A stretch of DNA of 64,000 bases from JABMQB01 sp963678235 (GCA_963678235.1 OY782766.1:682001-746000), one strand, 5' to 3'. Shown: positions 33,153-43,062, numbered from the stretch's first letter. The notes: a model not told the origin generated them from the letters alone. Numbers and translations: made by a program.

Positions 33153-34517
33153 ATGTATGATTTAGCGATAATAGGAGCAGGTCCCGGTGGTTATGTTGCT
33201 GCCGAAAGGGCTGGGGCAAAAGGGTTGAAAGTTGTGCTTTTCGAAAAAAAAGAACTCGGGGGTGTTTGCCTGAATGAAGGATGTATCCCTACCAAAACCC
33301 TTTTATACAGCGCGAAGGTTTACGATACCGCAAAAAGCGGGAATAAATATGGCATTGAAGCAGGTGATTTATCATTCGACTTTTCCAAAATGATGGCACG
33401 CAAGCAAAAAGTTGTAAAAAAGCTTGTGGGTGGTGTCGGAGTGAAGATGAAAATGCACAAAGTGGAGACCGTAAAAGGCGAAGCTTATATCAAAGGGAAA
33501 TCAGACAAGGGTATCGAGATTTCAGCAAATGGAACGGATTACCTGTTTAAAGACTTGCTAATTTGTACCGGATCGGAAGCATTTGTGCCACCAATTCCGG
33601 GTATCAGCGAAGCAGGTGATATTATTGTAACAAACCGGGAGATACTTGAGTTAAAAGAAAAACCGGAATCACTGGTCATTATTGGCGGAGGTGTTATCGG
33701 GATGGAATTTGCCAGTTTCTTTAACAGCCTTGGTACAAACGTTACCATTGTGGAGATGTTGGATGAAATCCTCACAGGAATGGACGTGGAAATGAGCGCA
33801 ATGCTCCGCCAAATGTACGGCAAAAAAGGTATAACTTTTAATTTGTCGTCAAGGGTAACAAAAGTGAACGGAAACAAAGTGATCTTTGAAAAAGATGGCA
33901 AAGAAGAAACGGTTTCCGGAGAAAAAATATTGGTGAGTGTCGGAAGAAAACCTGTAACCCAGGGATTTGGATTGGAGAACCTTGGTGTTGAACTTTTCAA
34001 AGGCGGTATTAAGGTCGATGAAAAAATGCGGACCAACATTCCGAATGTTTATGCTGCTGGTGATGTCACCGGATTTTCGTTGTTGGCACACACTGCATCC
34101 CGCGAAGGGGAAGTGGTTGTGAATAACCTTATGGGAAGAAAAGACCTAATGCGGTACAATGCAATTCCGGGTGTGGTTTATACCAATCCTGAAATTTCAG
34201 GTGTGGGATTGACCGAAGAGGCTGCCAAACAAAAGGGCATTGCATACCGTGTGGCAAAATTACCAATGGCTTTTGCCGGAAGGTTTATTGCCGAAAACGA
34301 AGGCGGAAGCGGGCTTTGTAAAGTGCTTGTAGGTGAAAAATACGGCGAAGTGCTTGGTGTTCATATGCTTGGGAATCCTTCAAGTGAAATGATTTACGGG
34401 GCTTGCCTGGCAATTGAAGCCGAAATGACACTTAAAGAAATGGAAGAGGTCGTCTTCCCACATCCAACAGTTTCAGAAATATTTAAAGAATCCATTTTTG
34501 AGTTTGGACACAAATAA
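33153..34517 (+). CDS. lpdA: Dihydrolipoamide dehydrogenase (E3)
   Basis: The 454-residue flavoprotein has FAD-binding GAGPGGYVAAERA at the start, redox-active cysteines C39 and C44 in GGVCLNEGCIPTK, NAD-binding IIGGGVIGMEFASFF, the second FAD site YAAGDVTG, and a C-terminal dimerisation part ending HPTVSEIFKE with the His-Glu pair. It reoxidises the E2 lipoyl arm and makes NADH. The length is normal. It sits between E2 (12 bp) and the fused E1 (73 bp) and probably serves this complex rather than the general pool. Confidence 0.94.
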   Translation: MYDLAIIGAGPGGYVAAERAGAKGLKVVLFEKKELGGVCLNEGCIPTKTLLYSAKVYDTAKSGNKYGIEAGDLSFDFSKMMARKQKVVKKLVGGVGVKMKMHKVETVKGEAYIKGKSDKGIEISANGTDYLFKDLLICTGSEAFVPPIPGISEAGDIIVTNREILELKEKPESLVIIGGGVIGMEFASFFNSLGTNVTIVEMLDEILTGMDVEMSAMLRQMYGKKGITFNLSSRVTKVNGNKVIFEKDGKEETVSGEKILVSVGRKPVTQGFGLENLGVELFKGGIKVDEKMRTNIPNVYAAGDVTGFSLLAHTASREGEVVVNNLMGRKDLMRYNAIPGVVYTNPEISGVGLTEEAAKQKGIAYRVAKLPMAFAGRFIAENEGGSGLCKVLVGEKYGEVLGVHMLGNPSSEMIYGACLAIEAEMTLKEMEEVVFPHPTVSEIFKESIFEFGHK

Positions 34518-34590
34518 AAATTGAACTGAGTTATTGAAGTACTGAATAAATAGAAAATGAATAAGATAAAAAACATAAAAACAAAATATC

Positions 34591-37059
34591 ATGCCTAAGT
34601 CACAGTTTATTGATCCATTAAAAGTTAGAAAAGCAGGAAAACTTAAGTTTAAAGATATTCCTGTAAACCAATACGATAAGTCGATTGAAGAAGAAAAAGC
34701 GAACTTCTCGAAAGAACAGTTGCTTGCCATTTACCACGACATGCAATTGATCCGTGAGTTCGAAACCATGCTAAACCTGATTAAAACACGGGGTGAGTAC
34801 GAAGGAATTGAATATAATCACCCGGGACCTGCCCACCTTTCCATTGGTCAGGAGTCGGCTGCGGTTGGTATGGCTTACCATTTAGGTGTCGAAGACTTTA
34901 TTTTCGGGTCACACAGGTCGCACGGTGAAATCTTAGCTAAAGGAATGTCGGCTATCCATAAATTGTCAGAAGATGAATTAATGAATATTATGACCAATTT
35001 CTTTGATGGAGCAACCTTGAAAATCGTGTCTGAAAACCACGAGGGTGATGTTTATTCCCTTGCCAGGAAATTTTTGGTTTACGGAACATTGGCTGAAATT
35101 TTTGCCCGCGAAACAGGTTTCAATAAAGGACTTGGTGGATCGATGCACGCATTCTTTACTCCATTCGGGGTGTATCCGAACAACGCAATTGTTGGTGGTT
35201 CGGGCGATATAGCAGTGGGTGCTGCATTGTACAAAAAAGTGAACCAGAAAAAAGGAATTGTAGTTGCCAATATTGGGGATGCCTCCATGGCTTGTGGTCC
35301 GGTTTGGGAAGGTCTTTCATTCGCTGCAATGGACCAATTTGAACAGCTTTGGGAAGGTGCACAAAAAGGTGGGCTGCCAATTATTTTCAATATTATGAAC
35401 AACCAATATGGTATGGGTGGACAAACTTGTGGTGAAACCATGGGCTACGACATTGCTGCCAGAATTGGTGCAGGTGTAAACCGCGACAGCATGCACGCCG
35501 AACGTGTGGATGGATACAACCCATTGGCTGTTATCGATGCCTACAAACGTAAAATGGAATTGTTGGCCGATAAAAAAGGTCCTGTTCTACTGGATGTCTT
35601 AACTTATAGGTACAGCGGGCACTCGCCATCCGATGCTTCTTCATACCGTTCTAAAGAAGAGGTGGAAGCATGGGAAGCTCAGGATTGTATTGCTTCTTAC
35701 GGAAAAGAATTGGTTGCAGCCGGAATTGCTTCAGAAAAAGAGCTGGAAGCAATGAATGCTGAAATTACAGAATTGATGAAATATGCCATGACCCTGGCAA
35801 TCAACGATGAAATTTCCCCAAGAATGGATTTGGTGAAACATCCTGAAATTATTGGCGATATGATGTTCTCCGATGGTAGTGTCGATAAAATGGAAGACCG
35901 TCCGGTGGATGTGAATCATCCGATGGAAGAAAACCCAAGGGTGAAACAAATTGCAAACAAAGAGCGTTTTGCTTTTGATGCCGAAGGAAAAGCCTTCTCA
36001 AAAATCAAACAATACCAATTAAGAGATGGTTTGTTTGAAGCAATCGTTGATAGATTCTATAAAGACCCAACATTGGTGGCTTACGGTGAAGAAAACCGTG
36101 ACTGGGGTGGGGCATTTGCTGTTTACCGCGGGTTAACAGAAGCGCTGCCTTACCACAGGTTGTTCAACTCGCCAATTTCAGAAGCATCTATTATTGGAAC
36201 TGCCATTGGTTATGCCATGTGCGGTGGGCGTGTGGTTCCTGAAATTATGTATTGCGACTTCCTTGGTCGTTGTGGCGATGAGGTATTTAACCAACTTCCG
36301 AAGTGGCAGGCAATGTCGGGTAATGTGATTAAAATGCCTGTGGTTATCCGTGTTTCTGTTGGATCGAAATATGGTGCACAGCACTCGCAAGACTGGTCGT
36401 CGCTGGTAGCGCATATTCCGGGCTTAAAAGTTTGTTTCCCGGTTACTCCTTACGATGCAAAAGGTTTGATGAACGCGGCACTTCAGGGAACCGATCCAGT
36501 GGTATTCTTCGAAAGCCAGCGTATTTACGACATTGGTGAGCAATTCCACGAAGGTGGTGTACCTGAAGAGTATTACGAAATCCCATTCGGTGAACCGGAT
36601 GTGAAAAAAGAAGGAAAAGACATCACAATTGTATCCATTGGAGCAACCTTATACAGGGCACTGGATGCTGCAAAAGTATTGGAAGAAAAATACGGAATGT
36701 CGGCAGAAGTTATCGATGCCCGTTCATTGGTGCCTTTCAACTACGGACCAGTAATTGAATCCCTGAAAAAAACAGGTAAGATTTTACTTACGAGTGATGC
36801 GAACGAAAGAGGTTCTTTCTTAAAAGATATGGCTCAAAATATTACTGAAATGGCTTTCGATGAGTTGGATGCTCCTCCGGTAGTGGTTGGTTCAAGAAAC
36901 TGGATTACCCCGGCTTACGAATTGGAAGATTTCTTCTTCCCAACAGCCGACTGGATTATCGATGCAATTCACGAAAAAATTGTCCCATTAAATGGACATG
37001 TAGTAAAAAATAATTTTACAACTTCTGAAAAAATAAGAAGAAGTAAAGTAGGAATATAA
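34591..37059 (+). CDS. Fused E1 alpha/beta subunit of a TPP-dependent 2-oxoacid dehydrogenase
   Basis: The 822-residue protein joins the alpha and beta subunits that are separate in many bacteria. The alpha half (about 40-430) has HPGPAHLSIGQESAAVG, GSHRSHGEILAKG and the TPP motif GDASMACGPVWEG to NNQYGMGG. The beta half (about 470-822) has YGEENRDWGGAFAVYRGL, NSPISEASIIGTAIGYA and the C-terminal transketolase part with RSLVPFNY. Such fusions are common in Bacteroidota. The enzyme decarboxylates a 2-oxoacid (pyruvate or branched), or cleaves acetoin, and loads the E2 lipoyl arm. Its place in a sugar operon is unusual and suggests a dedicated substrate. Confidence 0.9.
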   Translation: MPKSQFIDPLKVRKAGKLKFKDIPVNQYDKSIEEEKANFSKEQLLAIYHDMQLIREFETMLNLIKTRGEYEGIEYNHPGPAHLSIGQESAAVGMAYHLGVEDFIFGSHRSHGEILAKGMSAIHKLSEDELMNIMTNFFDGATLKIVSENHEGDVYSLARKFLVYGTLAEIFARETGFNKGLGGSMHAFFTPFGVYPNNAIVGGSGDIAVGAALYKKVNQKKGIVVANIGDASMACGPVWEGLSFAAMDQFEQLWEGAQKGGLPIIFNIMNNQYGMGGQTCGETMGYDIAARIGAGVNRDSMHAERVDGYNPLAVIDAYKRKMELLADKKGPVLLDVLTYRYSGHSPSDASSYRSKEEVEAWEAQDCIASYGKELVAAGIASEKELEAMNAEITELMKYAMTLAINDEISPRMDLVKHPEIIGDMMFSDGSVDKMEDRPVDVNHPMEENPRVKQIANKERFAFDAEGKAFSKIKQYQLRDGLFEAIVDRFYKDPTLVAYGEENRDWGGAFAVYRGLTEALPYHRLFNSPISEASIIGTAIGYAMCGGRVVPEIMYCDFLGRCGDEVFNQLPKWQAMSGNVIKMPVVIRVSVGSKYGAQHSQDWSSLVAHIPGLKVCFPVTPYDAKGLMNAALQGTDPVVFFESQRIYDIGEQFHEGGVPEEYYEIPFGEPDVKKEGKDITIVSIGATLYRALDAAKVLEEKYGMSAEVIDARSLVPFNYGPVIESLKKTGKILLTSDANERGSFLKDMAQNITEMAFDELDAPPVVVGSRNWITPAYELEDFFFPTADWIIDAIHEKIVPLNGHVVKNNFTTSEKIRRSKVGI

Positions 37060-37090
37060 ACAAGTTTTGCCTTAAATGTAGATTTGATGA

Positions 37091-37135
37091 GGAAGAGTGG
37101 AGGTTTTATTTACCTCACTTTTCCTTTCTACTTTT
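37091..37135 (+). terminator. Terminator- or attenuator-like hairpin between E1 and PHP genes
   Basis: GGAAGAGTGGAGGT (37091-37104) pairs with ACCTCACTTTTCC (37112-37124) with one bulge and one mismatch, followed by TTTCTACTTTT. It may trim or reduce transcription into the downstream four genes. The T run is imperfect. Confidence 0.4.
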
Positions 37136-37161
37136 AAACGTAAAACATATAGATACATTCA

Positions 37162-38391
37162 ATGAACTTTTTAAAAGATTATCCAAATAAAGAGGAATTA
37201 ATATCCTGGTTTAACAACAGTGCTCCTGCTTTGGGCGATGTGAAAGTTAATGCACATATCCACACACCTTATTCGTTTAGTGCCTTTAAAGATATCCCTC
37301 AGATATTTGAACTGGCTGTTAAAGAAAATGTACAGGTGTTGGGCATCAACGATTTCTACACCACTGCCGGATACGAAGAGTTTTACCAGCATGCCATTAA
37401 AAACAAAGTTTTTCCGCTTTTCAATATTGAATATATTGGCTTAAATGCCGAAGATCAGAAAAATGGGGTTCGGGTTAACGATCCTAACAATCCCGGAAGG
37501 ACTTATTTCTCGGGGAAAGGACTTGCATTCCCGGCAATATTGGAAGAGCCCTTCCTTTCAAAGATGGAAGTTGTGCTTAAAGAAACGCTGAACCAGGTGG
37601 CGGCAATGATCGGTAAAACCAATGTTTTATTGAACGAAATTGATGCCGGATTTCAGTTAAGTATGGACGAAATCATGAAGGATTACGCCAAGGGTCAGGT
37701 ACGCGAAAGGCACATCGCAAAAGTTTTGCGCATTAAAGCGTATGAAAAATATACAAGCGATGAAAAAAAGCGTGAATTTTTCCAAAAACTATTTGGGGGG
37801 AAAGCCGTATCGTCAAGTTTGGATGATAATTCTTCTTTGGAAAACGAAATCAGAGGCAACTTATTAAAAGCTGGAGGAAAGGCTTTTGTTGAAGAAGACC
37901 CAAGGGCATTTTTAGATGTGGAAGAGGTAAAACAAATCATTCTTCATGCCGGGGGCATACCAACCTATCCGCTTTTGGCAGACGATAAAAATGGTGGATA
38001 TACCGATTTTGAAGAAAATAAGGAAACACTGCTAAAAACACTTTTAGAGAGGGGCATTTATTCCATCGAGTTTATTCCCGGACGTAATGGATTGGAATTA
38101 TTAAAAGAATATGCTTCGTTTTTCTGGAGTAACGGAATAGTGGTAACTTTTGGAACGGAACATAACACACCGGAATTAATCCCATTAACCGTTGACACTC
38201 GCGGTGGTGTTGATTTGGATGATGAACTGAAAGCAATTTCGTTTAAAGGCGCATGTGTTACTGCTGCTCATCAATATTTGGTTGCCCAGGGCGAAGAAGG
38301 ATATGTTGATGCCCAGGGAAATGCAAAAATGGACAAACGTGAAGAATTTGTTTTGTTAGGTCAGGCAGTTTTAGCCAAATATTTTGCTTAA
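37162..38391 (+). CDS. PHP-domain protein of unknown function
   Basis: The 409-residue protein has a PHP metal-dependent phosphoesterase-like start, NAHIHTPYSFSAF with H32 and H34, then VLGINDFYTTAGYEEF and FNIEYIGL, and near the C-terminus FGTEHNTPELIPL, giving the scattered His/Asp/Glu ligands of the fold. A long middle insert (about 120-260), with DEIMKDYAKGQVRERHIAK, separates the halves. PHP proteins split phosphate esters. Genes of this type lie with sugar catabolic genes in Bacteroidota, but I know no tested reaction. It is 101 bp after E1 and 19 bp before the SDR, so a sugar-phosphate substrate is likely but inferred. Confidence 0.75.
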   Translation: MNFLKDYPNKEELISWFNNSAPALGDVKVNAHIHTPYSFSAFKDIPQIFELAVKENVQVLGINDFYTTAGYEEFYQHAIKNKVFPLFNIEYIGLNAEDQKNGVRVNDPNNPGRTYFSGKGLAFPAILEEPFLSKMEVVLKETLNQVAAMIGKTNVLLNEIDAGFQLSMDEIMKDYAKGQVRERHIAKVLRIKAYEKYTSDEKKREFFQKLFGGKAVSSSLDDNSSLENEIRGNLLKAGGKAFVEEDPRAFLDVEEVKQIILHAGGIPTYPLLADDKNGGYTDFEENKETLLKTLLERGIYSIEFIPGRNGLELLKEYASFFWSNGIVVTFGTEHNTPELIPLTVDTRGGVDLDDELKAISFKGACVTAAHQYLVAQGEEGYVDAQGNAKMDKREEFVLLGQAVLAKYFA

Positions 38392-38410
38392 GACATAAAG
38401 AGTAAATATT

Positions 38411-39526
38411 ATGATTGATAAGAAAATAACAGAGATTCTTCCTGCCATCAGGATGGTTCTCTCCAAAGATAAAATTAAGGTAGCCCGGATCGTTGAAAAT
38501 GGCGATGCAACAAAAGCCAATATGGTGGTGGACGGAACAATGTCTCCTCAGGAAATTATTAACGATGTTAAATCGAAAGCCGATGATTTTACAGGCTTAA
38601 TAAACCTTGAAGGGCTTGGATTGGTCGCCGTTGCTGAAACCTCGAAACAGTTGGGGCAGCTTTTAGAAACAGGTAAATGCGACGAAACTTCTACAAATCC
38701 TGGAAGGGCAACCGGAAAAACAGCAATAATTACAGGTGGTGCACAAGGTTTTGGTGGCGGATTGGTTGAGTATTTTATGAACGATGGTGGAAACGTAATC
38801 ATTGCCGACCTAAACGAAGAAAAAGGTCTGGAATATGCTGCTGAACTTAATGCGAAAGCAGGCGATAATTCAGCCAAATTTGTAAAAGTGGATGTCTCTG
38901 ATTTTGAATCGGTTGAAAACCTTATCTACGAAACCGTGTGTGAATTTGGTGGTTTCGATGTGATAATTTCCAATGCCGGGGTGCTGCGCGCAGGAGGATT
39001 GGACGAAATGGACCCCAAAACCTTTGAGTTTATGACCAAGGTAAATTATACCGGGTATTTCTATTGTGCCAAAGCAGCATCGAAAGTCCTAAAATTACAA
39101 ACTGCCAACAAAGAAGGTTATTTTGGCGATATCATTCAAATTAATTCAAAATCAGGATTAAAAGGGAGTAATAAAAACTTTGCTTATGCCGGAGGTAAAT
39201 TTGGGGGAATTGGGTTAACCCAGTCGTTTGCATTGGAGTTAATGCCATCAAGGGTGAAAGTAAACTCTGTTTGTCCGGGTAATTTCTTCGATGGCCCACT
39301 TTGGAGCGATCCAAAAACAGGTTTGTTTGTTCAATACCTTAATACAGGAAAAGTAAAAGGTGCCAAAACCATTGAAGACGTAAAAGACTTTTACGAAGCA
39401 CAAGTGCCTGCCGGGCGCGGTTGTCGGGTCATTGATGTGATGAGGGCAGTATATTACGTGATGGAACAGGAATATGAAACAGGACAGGCCATTCCGGTTA
39501 CCGGAGGCCAGGAAATGTTAAAATAA
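38411..39526 (+). CDS. SDR dehydrogenase with N-terminal extension (sorbitol-6-phosphate dehydrogenase-like)
   Basis: The 371-residue protein has about 100 extra residues before a classical SDR domain: IITGGAQGFGGGLVEYF (NAD site), an acidic IADLNEEKG that favours NAD, SNAG, and the catalytic YAGGK (Y, K). The C-terminal part with CPGNFFDGPLW and ending VTGGQEMLK resembles sorbitol-6-phosphate 2-dehydrogenases and the SDR half of Bacteroidota aldolase-SDR fusions. The extra region is too short for an aldolase and has no motif I know. It is part of the operon with the PHP protein (19 bp upstream) and the zinc dehydrogenase (76 bp downstream). Confidence 0.8.
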   Translation: MIDKKITEILPAIRMVLSKDKIKVARIVENGDATKANMVVDGTMSPQEIINDVKSKADDFTGLINLEGLGLVAVAETSKQLGQLLETGKCDETSTNPGRATGKTAIITGGAQGFGGGLVEYFMNDGGNVIIADLNEEKGLEYAAELNAKAGDNSAKFVKVDVSDFESVENLIYETVCEFGGFDVIISNAGVLRAGGLDEMDPKTFEFMTKVNYTGYFYCAKAASKVLKLQTANKEGYFGDIIQINSKSGLKGSNKNFAYAGGKFGGIGLTQSFALELMPSRVKVNSVCPGNFFDGPLWSDPKTGLFVQYLNTGKVKGAKTIEDVKDFYEAQVPAGRGCRVIDVMRAVYYVMEQEYETGQAIPVTGGQEMLK

Positions 39527-39602
39527 CAAGTAATTAGTAGCGAGTCACGAGTCACGAGATTTTTTCTCATTACTCATATCTCACTACTCAAAACTAAATG
39601 GT

Positions 39603-40868
39603 ATGGAAACAAAAGCAGTAAGATTATATGGGAAGTCGGATTTAAGGTTAGAATCTTTCGAACTTCCAGAAATTAAAGAAGATGAAATTCTGGCAAAGGT
39701 TGTTAGCGATAGTATTTGTATGTCGTCCTATAAAGCAGCTACACAAGGAACCGACCACAAAAGGATTCCAAACGATGTAAACGAAAACCCGATTATTATT
39801 GGGCATGAGTTTGCCGGGGAATTGGTGCAGGTAGGAGCAAAGTGGGCATCGCAATTTAAAGCTGGTGATAAATTTTCAATTCAGCCGGCTTTGAATTATA
39901 AAAACGGGCCAGTGGGTATTTTAAGTGCCCCGGGTTATTCATATCAATTTATTGGGGGTGATGCAACTTATGTGATTATCCCAAAAGAAGTGATGGAATT
40001 GGGTTGTCTTTTACCTTATCATGGTGAAGGTTTTTATCCAGCCTCGTTGTCTGAGCCACTTTCATGTGTGATTGGTGCAATGCATGCAAATTACCACACC
40101 ACACCTGGATCGTATGTTCATGATATGGAAATTGTGGACGGTGGGAAAATGGCTATTCTTGCGGGTGTTGGTCCGATGGGATTGGCAGCTATCAACTATG
40201 CTCTAAGACGCGAAGACAGAAAACCTTCGTTATTGGTGGTTACTGACATTGACCAAACAAGGCTCGACCGCGCTGCAAGCTTATATACCGTTGAGTTTGC
40301 CAAACAACAAGGGATCGACCTTCGATATGTAAATACCGCGGAAATGGCGGATCCGGTTAAAGGATTAAAAGACCTTACTGACGGTGAGGGGTATAACGAT
40401 GTGTTTGTTTTTGCCCCGGTTACTCCAGTTGTGGAGCAAGGCGATGCAATTCTTGCCTTCGATGGTTGTTTGAATTTCTTTGCCGGTCCTTCCAACCCTG
40501 AATTTAAAGCAACATTGAATTTTTACAATGTACACTACGCATTCACCCATATTGTTGGAACCAGTGGTGGAAACACAGAGGACATGAAAGAAGCATTGGA
40601 TGTGATGAGCAAAGGGCTGGATCCTGCCGGTTTGGTTACCCACATTGGTGGGTTGAATGCTGTGATCGACACAACCTTAAACCTGCCGAATATACCTGGA
40701 GGTAAAAAGCTGATCTACAACCATATTGAAATGCCTTTAACAGCCATTGCGGATTTTGCAGAAAAAGGAAAAACAAATCCTTTGTTCGCAGAGTTGGATG
40801 CTATTTGTAAAAAACACAATGGTTTGTGGAGCGTTGAAGCTGAAACCTATTTGTTAGCGAATGCATAA
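39603..40868 (+). CDS. Zinc-type alcohol dehydrogenase, L-sorbose-1-phosphate reductase-like
   Basis: The 421-residue medium-chain dehydrogenase has KAVRLYGKSDLRLESFELP at the start, the GHEFAGELVQVG motif that carries a zinc-site histidine, and the Rossmann part ILAGVGPMGLAAINYALRR. The pattern VVSDSICMSSYKAATQGTDHKR recalls SorE-like L-sorbose-1-phosphate reductases, which turn a ketose phosphate into a hexitol phosphate with NADPH. Together with the SDR before it, it could swap a keto group between carbons of one sugar phosphate. No structural-zinc cysteine cluster is evident. Confidence 0.8.
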   Translation: METKAVRLYGKSDLRLESFELPEIKEDEILAKVVSDSICMSSYKAATQGTDHKRIPNDVNENPIIIGHEFAGELVQVGAKWASQFKAGDKFSIQPALNYKNGPVGILSAPGYSYQFIGGDATYVIIPKEVMELGCLLPYHGEGFYPASLSEPLSCVIGAMHANYHTTPGSYVHDMEIVDGGKMAILAGVGPMGLAAINYALRREDRKPSLLVVTDIDQTRLDRAASLYTVEFAKQQGIDLRYVNTAEMADPVKGLKDLTDGEGYNDVFVFAPVTPVVEQGDAILAFDGCLNFFAGPSNPEFKATLNFYNVHYAFTHIVGTSGGNTEDMKEALDVMSKGLDPAGLVTHIGGLNAVIDTTLNLPNIPGGKKLIYNHIEMPLTAIADFAEKGKTNPLFAELDAICKKHNGLWSVEAETYLLANA

Positions 40869-40954
40869 ACAAAGTTTGAAGGTTGAAGTGGAAAGTTGAT
40901 TTTGAAAACTTATAACTCCAAACTTCCAACTTATAACTTTAATTACTTAATCAA

Positions 40955-41620
40955 ATGATATACGTAGCAGATACAGCAAATATTGAGGAGCTAAAACAGT
41001 TGTTTTATTACTTTCCACTGGAAGGGGTTACGACAAACCCAACGATAATTGCCCAAGAGAAGAAACCTATGTCGGTTATTCTTCCGGAGTTAATTGAATT
41101 GGTTGAGGATAAAATGCTTCATGTGCAAATGATAAGTGAAAAAGCGGAAGATATGCTCCGTGAGGCAAAGGCATACAAAGCTAAGTATGGACTGGGAGAT
41201 AATTATTATGCTAAAATCCCGGTTACTGCCGAAGGCTATAAAGCCATGCCAATGATTAAAGATGCAGGTATAAATGTGACTGCAACAGCTATTTTTACCC
41301 AGCAACAAGCCTTGGTAGCTGCCCGGTCAGGTGCCGATTGGGTTGCGCCGTACGTGAACCGTTTGGATAATATCTCATCGCATGGTATCGAGGTGGTTTC
41401 AAACATAGTGGACAACATTAAATGTTATGGTTTGGAAACAAAAGTATTGGCAGCCAGCTTTAAAACAGTCGACCAGGTTCATAGGGTTAGCATGGCGGGA
41501 GCGCATGCTGCAACCATCAGCTTTGAAATCCTTGAACGCTTAAGAAGCCACCCAATGACCGATATGAGTGTGGATTGGTTTACAAAGGATGCAGAAGGAT
41601 TATATGATATTGAATTTTAG
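40955..41620 (+). CDS. Fructose-6-phosphate aldolase/transaldolase-family protein
   Basis: The 221-residue protein matches the short FSA/TalC group: MIYVADTANIEELKQLF, EGVTTNPTIIAQE, and the Schiff-base lysine K87 in YYAKIPVTAEGYKAM. ASFKTVDQV and GAHAATI are typical of the later strands. These enzymes split or form a bond in ketose phosphates with dihydroxyacetone or related donors. It ends the operon and is followed by a strong terminator. With no fucA in the window, it may supply an aldolase step for this operon; it could also serve fucose breakdown, which would be unusual. Confidence 0.88.
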   Translation: MIYVADTANIEELKQLFYYFPLEGVTTNPTIIAQEKKPMSVILPELIELVEDKMLHVQMISEKAEDMLREAKAYKAKYGLGDNYYAKIPVTAEGYKAMPMIKDAGINVTATAIFTQQQALVAARSGADWVAPYVNRLDNISSHGIEVVSNIVDNIKCYGLETKVLAASFKTVDQVHRVSMAGAHAATISFEILERLRSHPMTDMSVDWFTKDAEGLYDIEF

Positions 41621-41676
41621 AATCTAACGAAAATATTTTTTAGCTGAAAGACAAACAGTTAAAACTTCTAATGGCA

Positions 41677-41711
41677 AAGGGATAGCTCAAATGAACTATC
41701 CCTTATTTTTT
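41677..41711. terminator. Terminator between the convergent aldolase and fucP genes
   Basis: AAGGGATAG (41677-41685) pairs perfectly with CTATCCCTT (41696-41704), followed by ATTTTTTAT. It lies between convergent genes. A minus-strand A/T run is weaker, so it mainly ends the plus-strand operon. Confidence 0.8.
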
Positions 41712-41728
41712 ATCTGATAATATCTTGT

Positions 41729-43009
41729 TTAAACCTTAAGTGCTTTGAAAGATCGGTATCCGTAGAATGCGATAATTACAAAACAAACAAAGGGTAGGAT
41801 AAACGATGCGTTCACTGCTGGTAAAAAGCCAACAGTTCCCAAATCAATTATGGCAGCCTGAAGGGGAGGCATAACGGCACCACCAACAATTGCCAATATC
41901 AATCCTGCCGAAGCAAGGGTAGCATCTTCGCCCATGTCGTTTAACGCAATTCCGTAAATGGTTGGGAACATCAGCGACATAAATGCCGAAGTTGCCACTA
42001 AACAGTACATTCCAGCCATTCCCTGAATAAAAATAACGCCTGACAATGTTAGCATTCCGCCAAAGGCAAAAATGGTCAATAATTTCCGTGAATTTACATA
42101 CTTCATTAAGAAGGTAGAGATAAAGCGGCTTGAAATAAATATTGCCATGGCAACAATATTGTAGTTTTGCGACTGGGCTTTCGTTAGGCCAATGTTTTCA
42201 CCATAGTGGATAATAAATGTCCAACACATGATTTGTGCTCCCACGTAAAATGCCTGTGCAACAACGCCTTCAATGTATTGCCTGTTTTTTATCAATCGTT
42301 TGAAGGTATCCGTAGCACTTGATGCATAGGTATATTTGCTTCCGTTGGGCATTTTAACCAAAGCAATTATGATAAACATTGCCAGCACAACAAATCCCAG
42401 GGTGATATAAGGCATTTTAATAATTCCCAGATCATGTGTCCGGTGAACTGCTTTTTGAGCTGCATCCAAAGCCGCAAAATTGTCAATTTTATCAATAGCC
42501 AACGATTTCAGGATTACCTGGGTTGCAATAAACATCCCGGTAATCGAACCCAGTGGGTTAAATGCCTGTGCCAGGTTCAAACGGCGTGTTGCTGTTTCCG
42601 GATCGCCCATTGAAAGGATGAATGGATTGGCAGTTGTTTCAAGGAATGCCAAGCCAAAGGTTAAAATATATAGCGATAATAGAAAGAATGTGAATACTTC
42701 GAATTGCGCTGCCGGGTAAAATAACAAAGCCCCAATGGCATAAAGTGCCAATCCCAATAAAATACCTTTTTTGTAACCAAATTTACGAATAAATAAAGCG
42801 GCAGGAATTGCCATTGTAGCGTAACCCCCATAAAATGCAAACTGAACCAGCGATGCACTTTTGGTAGAAATTTCCATAACAGTTTGAAAGGCAGCCACCA
42901 TCGGGTTTGTCAGGTCGTTGGCGAAACCCCAGAGGGCAAAAAGGCTTGTAATTACTATAAACGGGAGCAAGTATTGCTTTGATACAACTTGTTTTGAATG
43001 GTCTTTCAT
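41729..43009 (-). CDS. fucP: L-fucose:H+ symporter
   Basis: The 426-residue MFS protein matches FucP. It starts SKQYLLPFIVITSLFALWGFANDLTNPMV, carrying the family's FFxWGFxxxLN-like helix-1 signature, with twelve predicted membrane helices. RKFGYKKGILLGL is the loop 2-3 motif, and FLETTANPFILSMG is typical for the FucP group. It should take up L-fucose with a proton across the inner membrane. It follows fucK on the same strand after 53 bp, so fucK-fucP form an operon. Confidence 0.9.
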   Translation of the reverse strand: MKDHSKQVVSKQYLLPFIVITSLFALWGFANDLTNPMVAAFQTVMEISTKSASLVQFAFYGGYATMAIPAALFIRKFGYKKGILLGLALYAIGALLFYPAAQFEVFTFFLLSLYILTFGLAFLETTANPFILSMGDPETATRRLNLAQAFNPLGSITGMFIATQVILKSLAIDKIDNFAALDAAQKAVHRTHDLGIIKMPYITLGFVVLAMFIIIALVKMPNGSKYTYASSATDTFKRLIKNRQYIEGVVAQAFYVGAQIMCWTFIIHYGENIGLTKAQSQNYNIVAMAIFISSRFISTFLMKYVNSRKLLTIFAFGGMLTLSGVIFIQGMAGMYCLVATSAFMSLMFPTIYGIALNDMGEDATLASAGLILAIVGGAVMPPLQAAIIDLGTVGFLPAVNASFILPFVCFVIIAFYGYRSFKALKV

Positions 43010-43062
43010 GAGAGAAAATTAAGATTTGATATAGTTTTTAGTTGTTGTTTGTAAAGATATAA

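Noticed and set aside
38411..39526. Aldolase-SDR fusion (RhaD-like plus SDR)
   Set aside because: The N-terminal extension is only about 100 residues and lacks class II aldolase metal motifs.
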